Below, one piece after another: positions 9,812 through 20,905 of a stretch of DNA of 31,100 bases. How positions within the stretch are numbered: the stretch's first letter is position 1; every line of letters begins with the position of its first letter. The notes below the pieces were generated by a model, which was given only the letters and a program-made list of their open reading frames with translations, ran no database searches and was not told the origin of the DNA. This DNA is from Brachionus koreanus. Lineage: Eukaryota > Rotifera > Eurotatoria > Ploima > Brachionidae. The position numbers and the translations under genes are program-made. The stretch spans positions 23,515-54,614 of the forward strand of contig PJRA01000343.1 in assembly GCA_016987375.1 (NCBI GenBank), written 5' to 3'.

Positions 9812-11960
9812 AAATTTTTTTTCTATTTTAATTTTGGATTCATATTCTAGTAGTATTTTATTTAAGTGGAAAATTATTCTAAAATAAAAATGTAAATAAA
9901 ATTAATAAATTTTAAAATGACCCAAATCTAATTAATTGATAAAATTAATCTAATAATTGACCTTCAGAAGATATGATACTGGGTGTAATTAAGATGTTTA
10001 TATTTCTACTGGGGATACATTTAATCACACTCAACTAATAAAAAGCATGTGATTAACTAATGAAAATTATAGACGATAGGTTTTTAAAACATTAATTTGA
10101 AATTTTATATTTTGTGAAATTTAGAACAATAGAACAGAACAAAATGTTAAAAATTACTTTATAACTTTTCTTAAAATTATAGACAAAGTTAAAAGACATT
10201 GAGCTCATGAGAAAATTCTTCCAAAATTGCTTTTGGAGAATTTTGACTCTTCCTAAGAAAAATTCGCTGATTTTATGAATTTGTTTATAAAACCAGTTTG
10301 ATTTTTGTTATATAATTTGAATGAAAAAAACTCTTTAAAAAACGCTTTTTTTTATAATTAAATGCTGTACTATACTTCAAAATGGTTTACAATTAGTTCT
10401 CACACAGTTAATTTTTTTAAGCATATTTTTAAATTTATTAATTATTTCAGTTTATTTTTTTCATATTTATTAAATTAAAATTAAAAATCTGAAAAACATA
10501 GTCTAAAAACATTATTTTTTGAAAAATACAGAAAAATTAGAGAAAAAATAATTAAAAAGAATTTTTAAATATTTTTTTTTATTTATATTTGTAAATAATC
10601 TTTATATTTTCTTAAAATAAAAAAAAATATTTTAAGAGACTTAACGATCTTTAATAAATCTTTTGATAATCTATAAAATTTAGTTGACTTGGTTAACCAC
10701 AAATCAGAGCGATTACTAGGTACAAAAATGGTCATTTAACAAAAATAAAAATTTTTTAAATAATTTGTGACAGAAAAAGCCTAAATTTTTATTTGTAAAA
10801 AAATTAAATTTTTATAAAAAAACCTTTTTAGATCTCACTAAAAATGACTAAAGTTAGTTTTTTTTTAATTTGAATTTATTAAATTCAAAAAAGTTTGCAT
10901 AAAGCATTTGCATAAATTATTTCATTTCTCAAAATATACATCTTTTGAATTCGAGCTTTAAACAATATTAATTTTCTAAATTTTCTTTTCCTTCACATTG
11001 CTTTTTGACTGAATGTTTGCTTATAAATAGCGGTTTTTTTAATTTTGATAGTAAATATATAGCTTTTCGCCGGATTTCGCGGATCCTAGAGATATTTAAT
11101 CAGAAAAATGGTGTTTCATTATATTCAAAATTTTTCTTTTACTTTATTTTTTTAAATAAGCCGAATGTATTCACTTCATGATTTTAATTTTAAGAATTTC
11201 ATATCTTAGTCTTAGTAAGTCTCTGGAATTCTTCTAAAGATTCAAAATCTTGCAAATAAAGTTTTACCTAAAAAACATAGATAATAGATAGTGATAAAAC
11301 ATAAACATAGATAGTGTTTTAAAAAAACATAGATAAATTTGTATTAAATTTTTTAAATTTTTCCACAAATTCAATATAAATCCAATTTTTATTTGAATAT
11401 TTCAACATTGATCTCTTTATGACAAGGATATTTATCAAACTTGCATAAAAAAATCCTCTTTCTCCATTATTTTTTTTGCCATTGATTCAACCAAGTCCCC
11501 GCTATTCCTTAAATTGAGCATCAATTTCACAATTAAATGTTTAAATTCTTAAAATTTTTAGCATTCATTCCCAAAATTAAATTAGATTACCACGACTGCT
11601 GCAATTTTTTATTTGGTTAGTCTATTTTAAATCATTTCGAATATAAATTCCTAGTTATTGTGAGATTCAAACATATACATATTCATACAGATTCATAAAC
11701 ATATCAATGAAATAATAATATTTAAAAAAAAGAGTGCAAAAAAATGCAACATACTTTATTGCCCCTTTTTACGAAATATAAAATATTAAGAAGTATTTGC
11801 AATATATTGAAATATTTTTTCTTATGCCAAAAAAAATACAGAAAATAAAATATTAAAAGGATTTTCATTGATTATTGATTAGATTTCCTATGTTGCAATT
11901 TTTTGGAGTTTTTTTTTAAATATTTTTTTTCGGTAAATTTTAATTTATAAAAATAGGAAG
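9812..11960. other. AT-rich intergenic region, no gene identified
   Basis: No exon with supported splice sites or conserved motif. Short features only: an imperfect inverted repeat at ~9980-10035 (GGGTGTAATTAAG / TTTAATCACACTC) and a cluster of ACATAGATA-like short direct repeats at ~11274-11337. Low-complexity T/G runs begin near 11960. Confidence 0.5.
11274..11337. repeat. Short imperfect direct repeats of ACATAGATA
   Basis: The motif ACATAGATA or a close variant occurs about four times within 64 bp, separated by A-rich spacers. It looks like a small decayed minisatellite. No nearby gene gives it an obvious role. Confidence 0.4.
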
Positions 11961-12077
11961 ATTTTTTTTGTTTTGTTTTTGTATTTGTTTTTGTATTTAT
12001 TTTCTGTATAATAGAGAAATCATCAAATCAATCAGATTTTATTCTAATTTAATCGAATTCTTTTTTATTAAAAAGAT

Positions 12078-12155
12078 ATGTCAATTGAGCTTGGAAAATT
12101 GTGGTACAACTGGCCTGCTTGGTTTATGTACTGGTATAATGACAAATTAAAGGAG
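12078..12155 (+). other. Possible aromatic-rich micro-ORF or orphan exon (26 codons)
   Basis: An ATG-started frame of 26 codons includes GKLWYNWPAWFMYWYND, with four tryptophans and three tyrosines, and ends LKE then TAA. Such dense Trp/Tyr coding is unlikely from random A/T-rich DNA, and the segment is GC-richer than its flanks. A donor-like GTAAAA lies just before the stop (AAGGA/GTAAAA), so it might be an exon. No partner exon was found, and I cannot name a family. Confidence 0.2.
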
Positions 12156-12507
12156 TAAAAAAAATAAGATTTTAAATTTTATTGTCTTAATATTAAAATA
12201 CTATCTTGGAAACTAAGAAAGAAAAAACTCTCGAAAAACGAAAAAGTTTAACTTTCCTAAATACTAACTCTTATGATAGTGATATAATTTGAAAATTAAT
12301 AACATCAGTTAGATTCAAAAATATAAGCATTTGAAATAATAATTAAAATTCAAGGTAAATTTAGAAAATGTTTTAAATTTTAATTAAAGTTTTTACTCAC
12401 TAAAATAGAATACCCTATTTTTTATGATTTAAGTACATTGGCCCAATTTTTAGCAGTTTTTAATTGCGAATTGATATGTGGGTTTAAAGAAATTTTGGGT
12501 GATGAGA

Positions 12508-12769
12508 GCTTTCGTCAAACAACAATTTTTTTATTAGATATTCGGCCTTAATGATTGGTACCACTGATCGCCAAAAGCATTTTTATCCCTTTGGTATTTG
12601 TATTTCAACCAACAAAACAGGCGAAGACTTAAGATATCTTTTTGAATCACTCAAAAAAGTTTTTTTCGATGTGATGCAATTGCAATTTTTCCTAAAGATT
12701 GTTATCGCAGATGGTGCCAATGCAATCAGCAATGGATTTCATGAAGCATTCACTGAATTTTTGAGTTAA
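12508..12769 (+). pseudogene. MULE-type transposase fragment
   Basis: The sequence reads ALMIGTTDRQKHFYPFGICIS, then LRYLFESLKKVF, then KIVIADGANAISNGFHEAF and a stop. This is the core of the MULE/Mutator transposase domain: the GTTD-----P-G block, and the segment with the second catalytic aspartate (IADGA). The first aspartate region upstream is degraded, and the third catalytic residue and SWIM finger are absent downstream. It is therefore a short dead relic. It resembles the other MULE relic at 25593-26396 in the shared GTTDR motif. The first bases before 12535 are only weakly alignable. Confidence 0.75.
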
Positions 12770-13133
12770 GAGTAATGTGAAATAGTTGACGACTATGTTT
12801 CTACAAAACCAAAATTATCGTGGCATTCATTTAGTGATAATTCTCATTTTTTGCGATCAACCGGGGTTAGCTAAACCCAGCTTTTTTAATATTCTTTTCT
12901 ATTTTGATTTTGCTTTTATAAATACCTGCTATTTCAGTTTGAAATTTTAAAATCTCTTCAACTTGGTTACTATTGTCTTATAAATTATTGAATAAAATTA
13001 TGTAATTTATAATTTATTCTAAAAAATCTAAAATAAAGTAAAGTTAGAATTACTCGCTTGTTTTTATTTTTTGTAAATTTAAAAAATTGAAAAAAATTAT
13101 TTTTTTTAAATCTTTTTTCAAGTTAAATTACAA
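12770..13133. other. AT-rich spacer with a GC-rich hairpin
   Basis: No gene supported. Positions ~12861-12877 contain GGGTTAGCTAAACCC, a near-perfect palindrome that could be a transposon end or a chance hairpin. The region ends in T-rich sequence directly before the TatD start codon. Confidence 0.4.
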
Positions 13134-14531
13134 ATGAGAATGAATTCACAATTGAAACCAATTGAGCAAAAAATATCCAAGCTGGATGAGTTGATGAAAA
13201 ATGTGGTTATAAACGAGGAATCTTCTAAAAGGAGTGACACATCTCGCATTCGCTATTCAATTAATGAAAATGATAAGATTAAGATACGCAATTACATTTT
13301 ATCATCTAATTTTACAGAACAAAAATTGAATAAAAAACCAGTACTAAAAAGCATCGAGAGTATCGAGTGTTGTACACTAAATGAATCTACTGATGAACCA
13401 AACAAGTCAAACAAACAATTGATCACGTATCTAAGAAATAAATCAACTGAATGGAAAAATTTACCCAACAATCTAGTCGATTCACATTGTCACTTTGATC
13501 TTTTATTTCCCAAAATTCGATACAATCATTCCAATATGCAAAAATACTTTAACGACTATTCTTTTTTGTATTTGAAAAATTTCGAAGCCTGCATTAACGT
13601 GATATGTCATCCAAGAAACTACTTCAACAAAGGTAAAATTAATTATTAGAATTGAATTTATTTCAAATTTTTTTGTTTATTTTAGAAAAATTGAATTTTT
13701 ACTTGAATAAACATTGTCATCCAAAAATTTATCACACCATTGGGTTAGAAAAAAATTAAAAAAATTTTTTTTCAGTTAAAAAAATAAAAATTTATTTAGA
13801 TGCCATCCTCATTTTGCCAATTATTGGACTTCGAGTTTAGAAGAAACATTCATAAGTGCATTAAAATCTAATCCGAAAATTGTTGCTTTGGGTGAATGTG
13901 GCCTCGATCAATCAAGAAAGTATTCTATTACATCATGTGCATTTAGCAATAAAAAAAATATTCTTTGAAAAAAAAATAGCAATGGAGTCGAGCTAAATCA
14001 ACAGATTAGAGTTTTTGAAAGACAGCTGAAAATAGCCTCACAAACACAAATGCCCATTGTTATACATTGTAGACAAGCAGAAGAAAAATGCCTTGAAATG
14101 CTTAAGCAGCATTTAGATTCAAACCATCGCATACATTTGCATTGTTTTACGGGCAATTCAGAAATAGCCATGAAATATTTGAATTCATTTTCGAATTTAT
14201 GCATCGGCTTTACTCCACTAATCACATTTAATTTAGATTCTGAAAACTACTACCTCAAAAAAATGATCGAAAATGTGCCTTTAGCCAGAATTTTGTTAGA
14301 AACAGATGCACCTTATTTTATTCCTCAATTAAAAGAAGTAACTTTTAAAATTTCCTAAATAATAAAAATACAAGCGTTTATTTTATTAAGTTTCCTTCAT
14401 CAGATGTCACTGTATCGCATCCTGGTTTCATATTTGCCACAGCTGAACGCTTAGCTGAACTTAAAAATACTTGTATAGAAAATGTTCTACATGTAAATAG
14501 AGAAAATGTTAGAAAAATTTATTCCTTCTAA
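13134..14531 (+). CDS. TatD-family metal-dependent deoxyribonuclease (TATDN2-like), 5 exons
   Basis: Proposed exons: 13134-13632, 13686-13743, 13800-13919, 13980-14337, 14391-14531, joined by 53-60 nt introns in frame; 391 aa. Residues 1-110 are polar and unlike TatD, as in TATDN2-type proteins with an N-terminal extension. The catalytic domain carries the metal-binding set: VDSHCHFD (H118, H120), TIGCHPHFANYW, ALGECGLD, PIVIHCRQ, LHCFTGN, and LLETDAPYF. These are the conserved His, Glu and Asp ligands of the TIM-barrel hydrolase superfamily, so catalysis is likely intact. By family it is a 3' exonuclease or endonuclease acting on DNA or RNA. The final intron uses acceptor TTATTAAG at 14390, because the nearer CATCAG would break the frame. 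A polyadenylation-type AATAAA lies at 14644. Confidence 0.85.
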
Positions 14532-15527
14532 GTTGCAAAAGTCTTGTTTTGTTTAATTAGTTTTTTTTTTGCTATACTCAAATACACACAGCCATTTTTT
14601 TGTTGTTCATTTAACTTCTTTTATTTGTTGTTATTTTTTTATTAATAAACTGCTAAAAGCATTTATGTATTCGATTATTTTTAAAATAATTTAAAAGTAA
14701 ATTTTTTTTTTACTTGAAGTCATGGAAGAAAGAGGTAACTGAATTGATTTTGAATAATTTAGAAATTGGTTAAATAAAAATTAGACAATTTAAATTAGTT
14801 TTTTGGAAACATATTCAATTAATTTTGAATTTAAATTTTATTTTTTTTTACATTTTGTATTAAAATTTATACTTAACTTAAATTTTAAAAACAATGTGAA
14901 CTAAAATTAAAATTAATAAAAAATTAATAATATTAAAATTTGAATAAAACATTTCAAAAATTTATCATCAAAATATTTTTTTTAAATCAGATTTGTACAA
15001 AAGCTTAATATTGAAAATTTTTCCATTCTTTATCAAACTTTCATTATTCTAAGTTTGCAGAGTTTTTTCAGATTTTTTCATAACAGTGCAACTTTGAATG
15101 TTGCACCATGTTGCATTTACAGAACTTGCTTTTGACTTTTGAGAGAAAAGTTTTAAGAATTTTTAACATTTTGTCTTAATTTCACAAAACTGTTACTATA
15201 ATTTATTTTTTTTTAATGTTTTTAAATATAAACCCTGGTTTTTAATCATTATTTTAAATCGAAAGATTTACAAAAAATTCAATCACAATAACATTTATTG
15301 AAGGAGAAATTTAAAATTTTTTAATTTTTTTTTTTATATAAAAAAAAATATTTTGGTTAATTAAATAAAAATTTATTTTTTATACGAATTTTTTTTCAAA
15401 AATAACACTTATCAAAATTGTTTGTTTGCTTATTAACTTGGCAACGATTGAAACTTAACAAGTTCTTTTAAATCAACATAATGGCAATATTTAAGTGAAA
15501 ATGTTATAGAAATTTTCAGATTCCAAA
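14532..15527. other. AT-rich intergenic region upstream of calpain
   Basis: No coding sequence seen. It contains A/T homopolymers and a small inverted repeat near 15085-15105 (GTGCAAC / GTTGCAC). A splice-acceptor-like TTTTCAG ends at about 15520, just before the calpain start codon, and may close a 5' UTR intron. Confidence 0.5.
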
Positions 15528-17316
15528 ATGTCAAATATAAGAGCTTATTTGGATCAAGATTTTGAGAGTTTAAAATCGGAATCAAAAAATTCTGGTCAAC
15601 TATTTGTTGATGATAAATTTCCAGCCGAAGATTCGAGCATATTTAGATTTAGAAATTTTGTTGGTTCAAACATAGTTTGGAAAAGGCCGCATGAAATAGT
15701 TCAAGATCCAAAATTTGTTATAGATAAAATTGAACCAAATGATTTAGATCAAGGTAAATTAGGTAATTGTTGGATGTTAGCAGCTGCAGCATGTGTTCTT
15801 AACTCACCAAATTTAATTGAAAGAACTATTCCATTAAATCAATCTTTTGAGGATTCTGATTACGCAGGAATTTTTCACTTTAAATTTTGGGTAAATGGTG
15901 AATGGGTCGATGTGGTTGTAGACGATTTTTTGCCTGTCTATGAAAATAATAACAAATTGTGCTTTTGTAAAAATTTTGTTGAAAAAAATGAAATGTATGG
16001 GCCATTAATGGAAAAAGCCTATGCCAAATTAAATATATGCTATGAATTCTTAATAATTGGCTATCCTCACGATGCTTTAGTTGATTTTACCGGAGGTATA
16101 AATGAAACTTACAATTTGGAACATTGTCGATTGACCACAATCCAAGAAAAATTCTTAGATCCCAAATTATTATGGGAAATTTTGTTTAAAGCAAAGAGCT
16201 ACAAGTCTTTATTTACATGTACTAAAAGTATAGGTGAAGGACAAGAATTGCATGGTAAATTACCTAATGGTTTGGTACTTGGACATGTTTACAGTATTAT
16301 GGGAATTTTTGAAATAATTGAACAAGACGGTATTTTGAATGGGCTAAGAGAAGTAGCTTCACATAAACCGATAGAAAATTCCATAAAATTACTAAGGTTT
16401 GAAAAATAAACAAATTAATTAACTAATTAAAAACTAATTTTTCTTGCTTACTTATTCTTTGATTTTGTTTAGGATAAGAAACCCTTGGGGAAAGAAAAAT
16501 GCATATTTGGGTCCATGGAGTAAAGATACTGAAGAGTGGAACAGCATTGAGAATGAAACTAAACAATTACTTGAATATGACAATCAAAATGATGGACAAT
16601 TTTTCATGTCCTTTGAAAATTTTATCCAGGAATTTGATTTTCTAAGCATTTGTCACGTAAACGTAAATGGATTGGCAAGCGAGGAATTTGATGGAGATTT
16701 ACATTGGAAAATGATTATGTTCAAAGGTGAATGGATTGAAGGCCAGAATGCTGGCGGTTCAAAAGCAAATGATGAGTTTTGGACAAATCCTCAGCATAAA
16801 ATCACAATTGAAAATTCAAAAGAAAAAATTTCTCTAATTATTTCACTGAGCCAAGAAGGTTACGTTAAAAAAAGATTCGAAACTAATGGCAGACATAAGG
16901 GTATTCATGAATCATTAGGGTTTTATATTTATTCAATAAATGATGATGCTAAACCAGATGAAAATGGAGCATATGATAAAGATCAATTAAAATTTGTTAA
17001 ATTTACAAAAACTTTTAAACGCAGAAAAGAAACATCAATGCGACTTGAAATACCCCCAGGTGATTATGTTGTTATACCTTGTTGTTTTAACAAGGACAGA
17101 TCAGGCCAATATGTTCTTCGAATTTATTTTGAATCACACAAGATTAATGATGTTGAGAATGAAAATCAGACAATTGATGAAGAAGAGACTGAACCAGAAG
17201 TTGATAATTCGGAAATGAATGATCGTCTTTATTATCAAGGCATGAATAATGAAGAAATTGAAAATATAAATAAACAACTTGAAGAAAATACATCAAGAGC
17301 ATGTATAATTATGTAG
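15528..17316 (+). CDS. Calpain-type cysteine protease without EF-hands, ending in a CaaX box (2 exons)
   Basis: Exons 15528-16396 and 16473-17316 join as ...KLLR/IRNPWG across a 76-nt intron; 570 aa. The protease core (about 25-345) has all catalytic residues: LDQGKLGNCWMLAAA (oxyanion Q75, nucleophile C81), GLVLGHVYSIMG (H253) and RIRNPWG (N293). A calpain beta-sandwich domain follows (~360-510; e.g. DGQFFMSFENFIQEFD and GDYVVIPCCFNKD), then an acidic tail. There is no penta-EF-hand domain, so it belongs to the atypical calpains. The last four residues are CIIM, a canonical prenylation (CaaX) sequence, implying lipid attachment and membrane localisation; this is inference from the motif. Calcium would be bound, if at all, by the protease core, as in other calpains. 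AATAAA occurs at 17354, 38 nt after the stop. Confidence 0.9.
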
Positions 17317-17857
17317 AGGTAATTATTTGATTTTTTTGGGAAACTGTATTCAAAATAAACAGGACAAAAAATTTAAAATAAAATATTTTGAAAATATTAA
17401 TAAAATAATTAAATCAAACATAAAATAATCTTCAAATTAATTGTTTACTAAAATTTAAAAATAAAAAATCTGAAAAAATCATTGTTCTAAGTAAAATTAA
17501 AGTTTTCTGAAAATTTGATCAACACTGTAAAAATTTTTAAATAAATTCTTTAATTAATAAATTTTTTTTTTCATTTAAATATTCAATTAAATCCAATTCA
17601 ATTTAGTTTTGAACTCAAGCTAAATAATTTTATTCTCTTTAATCTATTAATACCAAACAGTAATTTGCAGTCCTAATTTGAACACAAAAATTGATAATAA
17701 AAGTCGAAAGAAAAATATAACTTAAATATTAAATAAAAAGTTTTTTTTTTTTTAATTTTTTGTTTGGTTAAGGTTTTTGAATAAATAAAAGCAAAAAAAA
17801 ATTCAAATTTAAAATTTTATTGTATTTTGAAAAATTGAATTTTTTATAATTTAATCA
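17317..17857. other. Convergent intergenic spacer
   Basis: A/T-rich sequence between the 3' ends of the calpain gene (+) and the Ly6-like gene (-). It holds polyadenylation-like AATAAA motifs for both directions and no coding signal. Confidence 0.5.
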
Positions 17858-18469
17858 TTATGGACTCAATCCTGGGGCTGTTCCTCCATTGCAACTTTTT
17901 TTATAAAAAATTATTTTTAGATATTTCAAAGTAAATAAGTTTACTTATCGGTATTGCATAAAAAGTACAAGTTTTGGTCTCTTCCTGTAAAAATTCCAGA
18001 TTGACCTGCTTTTTCTTCAATTGCATATAACCCTGAAGAACAAGCCCTGTACATTTCTTAAAAAAATTTCTGTTTTAGAGAAAATTAAATTTTAAAAATT
18101 TTTTTATACTGTTGTTGTCATTAGAATTGTAAAATATAACACTAATTTAGAAAGAATATTATTTAAAAGGATTAATTAATTAATAAAAAATTCATTCTTA
18201 CCAACTTCCTGAGCATAGAACACGATTATACTTAATCAAATCTAAATCCGGTGGATTAGCACAAGCAGCCTTTTGCCAGAAAAAAAAATTTTTTATGATT
18301 TTTTATTTAAAATTATTACCCAATTTGAATTACATTCATAACAGTAAATTGCCTCTTTAAATAGGAAAAAATAGCTATAAAAAAGTGTTAGTAGTTAGAA
18401 ATTTATGATACCAGCAACTTGTTCTGTTACAATGATTAAAAATATAGAAACAATTAATTTAAGAATCAT
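17858..18469 (-). CDS. Secreted Ly6/uPAR-like three-finger protein, 6 tiny exons
   Basis: Exons in transcript order: 18469-18412, 18354-18320, 18269-18202, 18141-18110, 18056-17945, 17894-17858. All introns are 50-60 nt GT-AG, the frame is consistent, and the product is 113 aa. It opens with a hydrophobic signal peptide (ILKLIVSIFLIIV...VA). The mature part has the Ly6 pattern: AIYCYECNS, then AACANP, VLCSGSC, RACSSG, and the closing LCNTDNCNGG with the hallmark C-N near the end. Eight cysteines fit four disulfides. No hydrophobic GPI-type tail follows (ends PGLSP), so it appears secreted unless another 3' exon exists. Members of this family modulate receptors or channels; the partner here is unknown. 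The exons are so small that open-frame searches miss the gene. The exon 5 acceptor is the least certain junction, since the stronger upstream TAAAACAG would lead into a stop. Confidence 0.75.
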
Positions 18470-18984
18470 TTTTTAAATGTGATTTAAATTTAGATTTTTT
18501 TGCCTTTTATAAAGCTTAGAAAATGTAATTTTTGTATCGATTTTGTTTTATCTATCGAATTACATCTTAAAGTCTATGACAAATATTTTAAATAAACTGC
18601 ATTATAACACTGATTTATAAAAAAACTTTATTTTTTAAAAGATTAAAAATTTAAAAATCTATCTTCAAATGCAGGTTCAATATTTAAATATTTATTTTTA
18701 AAATCAAAATTCTATTAAAACAGGATTAAAATATTTCAAAAGGCCTTTGTTGTAGAAATAGTTTTAAGTTCTAAAATTTTTTTGTGTAAAAAGTATAGTT
18801 GATTTTTTTAATACTGATAAAAAATCCATTTTTCAAATTTCAATATCTATCAAGAAATTTCCGAAGCATTTTTTTATCTTCTTGATTCAACTCTTCTAGA
18901 AGGCCAAGGTAACAAACTCTATTTTTGTTTTATTTATGCATTAAAACAAAATAGGTAATAATTATAAATTTTTTTTTTATTTCA
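18470..18984. other. AT-rich region upstream of the Ly6-like gene
   Basis: Likely contains the promoter and 5' UTR of the minus-strand Ly6-like gene near 18470-18550, but no core element is definable. No coding exon is supported. Confidence 0.4.
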
Positions 18985-19075
18985 GCTACCATAGCAAAAC
19001 TAAAGCTAGTATTGCTCCGCAGATATCCTGCTGTAGTTTATCATTATTTTAATTATTATAATTATATATTAATAG
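18985..19075 (+). mobile_element. Short LINE 3' UTR relic
   Basis: The segment AGCTACCATAGCAAAACT...TTGCTCCGCAGATATCCTGCTGTAG, followed by a TTA/ATTATT-rich tail, aligns with the 3' end of the longer LINE relic at 20838-20905 (AGCTAATATAGCAAGGCT...TTGCTCTGCAG, then TTATTATTAAT). This is what a heavily 5'-truncated LINE insertion looks like. No coding part is retained. Confidence 0.45.
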
Positions 19076-19589
19076 CTATTATTGAGCACCTCAAAAGAAT
19101 AAAAAAATAAATAGAAAATTTGTTTTTTAAAAAATTATCATGGAACTAATTTTAACTAATTTTTAAAAATCACTTTCAAACTTTTGATTTTTTTTTGCTT
19201 TATATTTAATAATAAAATAAAAAAAAACTAGATAAATAGATTCTAAAAATATTCGTTAATTTTTTTAAACCCACTAACATTTTGTAGATGAAACTGCGTT
19301 TGCGTTGATTAATTTTTTTATGTCAATTAAATTAATACATTTGTATAATTTGTAATCTTTGTAATCAATTTTATTTTCATCATCATGATTATTTAAAATT
19401 AACAATTAATGGCTGTTTGAATTTAATGATCAAATAAAAATCATTATCACTCAAAGGCAATCATATACTTAAAAGGTTTTAAGGTATTCATTTTTTCAAT
19501 TTAAATTACAGAAGCCGAGTTTTAAGTTAAAATTTTTTTTTACATCCTATTTTCGACTTTTAAATTTTACAGAAGTCATTTACAGTTTT

Positions 19590-20905
19590 GATTTGTCTTT
19601 GCATCAAGGCATCTGACAAAGTTTCATACCGAGCATCAATAAAAAAGTACATGGTACGGATTCGGATTCAGTGATAAGATTATATCTCAGATTGGGGAGA
19701 TGTCTTAAGCAGTGTTCCGCAAGGATCTATATTTGACCCTCTTTTTTTCGTTATTTTATAAACGACATACCAATCTCTGCAACTAGCTTAATTAAATTGT
19801 TTGCAGATCATTCGAAACCAAATAGACGTTGATTAGTTACAAACAGACATTGACAGAATTGTTAAATGGTCATGAAAACGAATTATCAATGAACAATTTA
19901 TTCATTACCAATAAGGTTGGGAAAGATCTTGGAATTTGTCTAACAAATGACTTGAATTGGACTCACCAAATCAAATTTAAGTTTACGATCAAATTAAAAT
20001 GATCATGCTCAAGAGTTATCACTGAAAAAAGATTTTAAAATATTTTTAAGTAAAAAAATTTATTGCAGAAGCATGTTTTCAAATTAAACATTCAATGCTC
20101 TACTTGATTTTTTATCTCTGCAAGTTTCTGCAAAAGATTTCTGAATGCATAATTATGCACAAAAGATGGATATCGTTTAACATGTTATGCTATACATTAA
20201 AACATTTTTCTGCATTTGATTTTTTATTTAAAAAACTTCTTAGTAATTTGTAAAAAAATTATATTTGAGCATGATCATAAAATTTTGATTATAAACTTCA
20301 ATATGCCCTCATCAAGCGACACAAGCGGCTAAAAAAGCTAACGTAGCAATAGTTCAATTAAAGCAAGCCTTCAAATGCTGATCCTTAGCAGCAGCCGGAA
20401 CATTCTGTAACAAGTAAAAGAAGAGCTACCAAATTAGTATTTAGCTAAAAAAATCTAGAATATGAAGAAAGACTTTCAAGATTGGGACTTTTGACACTTA
20501 AGACAAGACATGAACGTGGAGACATAATAGAGACCTTCAAGATAATGAACGGTCAAAGTAAAATTCATTTATAGAATCCGCACCCTAAAAATCATGAACT
20601 CTCATGCAATGGTCAACTGTAGGAATCCGAGGACATCCATGAAGATTGACCAAACAATTGACAAGAATTAAAAGGAAAGAAATTGATTCTTGACAAATCG
20701 AGTGGTAAACTATTGCAATAAATTACCAGTTGAAGTTGCAAATGGAAAATCCTAAAATGAATTTAAAAACAAACTGGATAAATATCTGAAACTAAAATAA
20801 TTAAATCATTATAAGGATTTATGCTAAAACCAGACAGCTAATATAGCAAGGCTGGCTTGCCTTGCTCTGCAGTTAGTAGCTTATTATTAATATTATTATT
20901 AATTT
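19590..20905 (+). pseudogene. Degenerate LINE reverse-transcriptase gene (CR1/Jockey-like), interrupted
   Basis: Conserved blocks occur in order but in shifting frames: SDWGDVLSSVPQGSI (RT block 4), NDIPISATSLIKLFADHSK (the catalytic FADD is FADH here), LGICLTNDLNWTHQ, then after an insertion HQATQAAKKANVAIVQLKQAF, YEERLSRLGLLTL...HERGDIIETFKIMNG, and NRVVNYCNKLPVEVAN...FKNKLDKYLK at the C-terminus. The 3' UTR includes a stem-loop (GCAAGGCTGGCTTGCCTTGC) and a TTATTATTAATATTATTATT tail. Loss of the catalytic aspartate, many stops and frameshifts, and missing 5' ORF and endonuclease make it dead. A segment between KQAF and YEERL, where related copies have VRPHLEYCAPA, is deleted or unreadable. 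A 338-bp element splits it at 19970-20307. Confidence 0.8.
19970..20307. mobile_element. Family 1 non-autonomous element nested in LINE, imperfect 8-bp target duplication
   Basis: The element begins ATCAAATTTAAGTTTACGAT and its right end, reverse complemented, begins GGGCATATTGAAGTTTATAA; both continue into ATGATCATGCTCAA. It is flanked by CTCACCAA (19962-19969) and CTCATCAA (20308-20315), one mismatch. The flanking LINE protein reads WTHQ on the left and HQATQAAKK on the right, so excising the element and one repeat restores a continuous LINE alignment. This fixes the boundaries and shows the insertion is younger than the LINE. The right half matches 4077-4279 closely. An 8-bp duplication is typical of hAT and also compatible with MULE. 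Confidence 0.75.

Noticed and set aside
13998..14225. Minus-strand frame opposite TatD exon 4
   Set aside because: The plus strand carries the TatD motifs VIHCRQ and LHCFTGN; the antisense frame is a by-product.
16994..17218. Second plus-strand frame inside calpain exon 2
   Set aside because: Overlaps the calpain beta-sandwich in another frame and has no recognisable domain.
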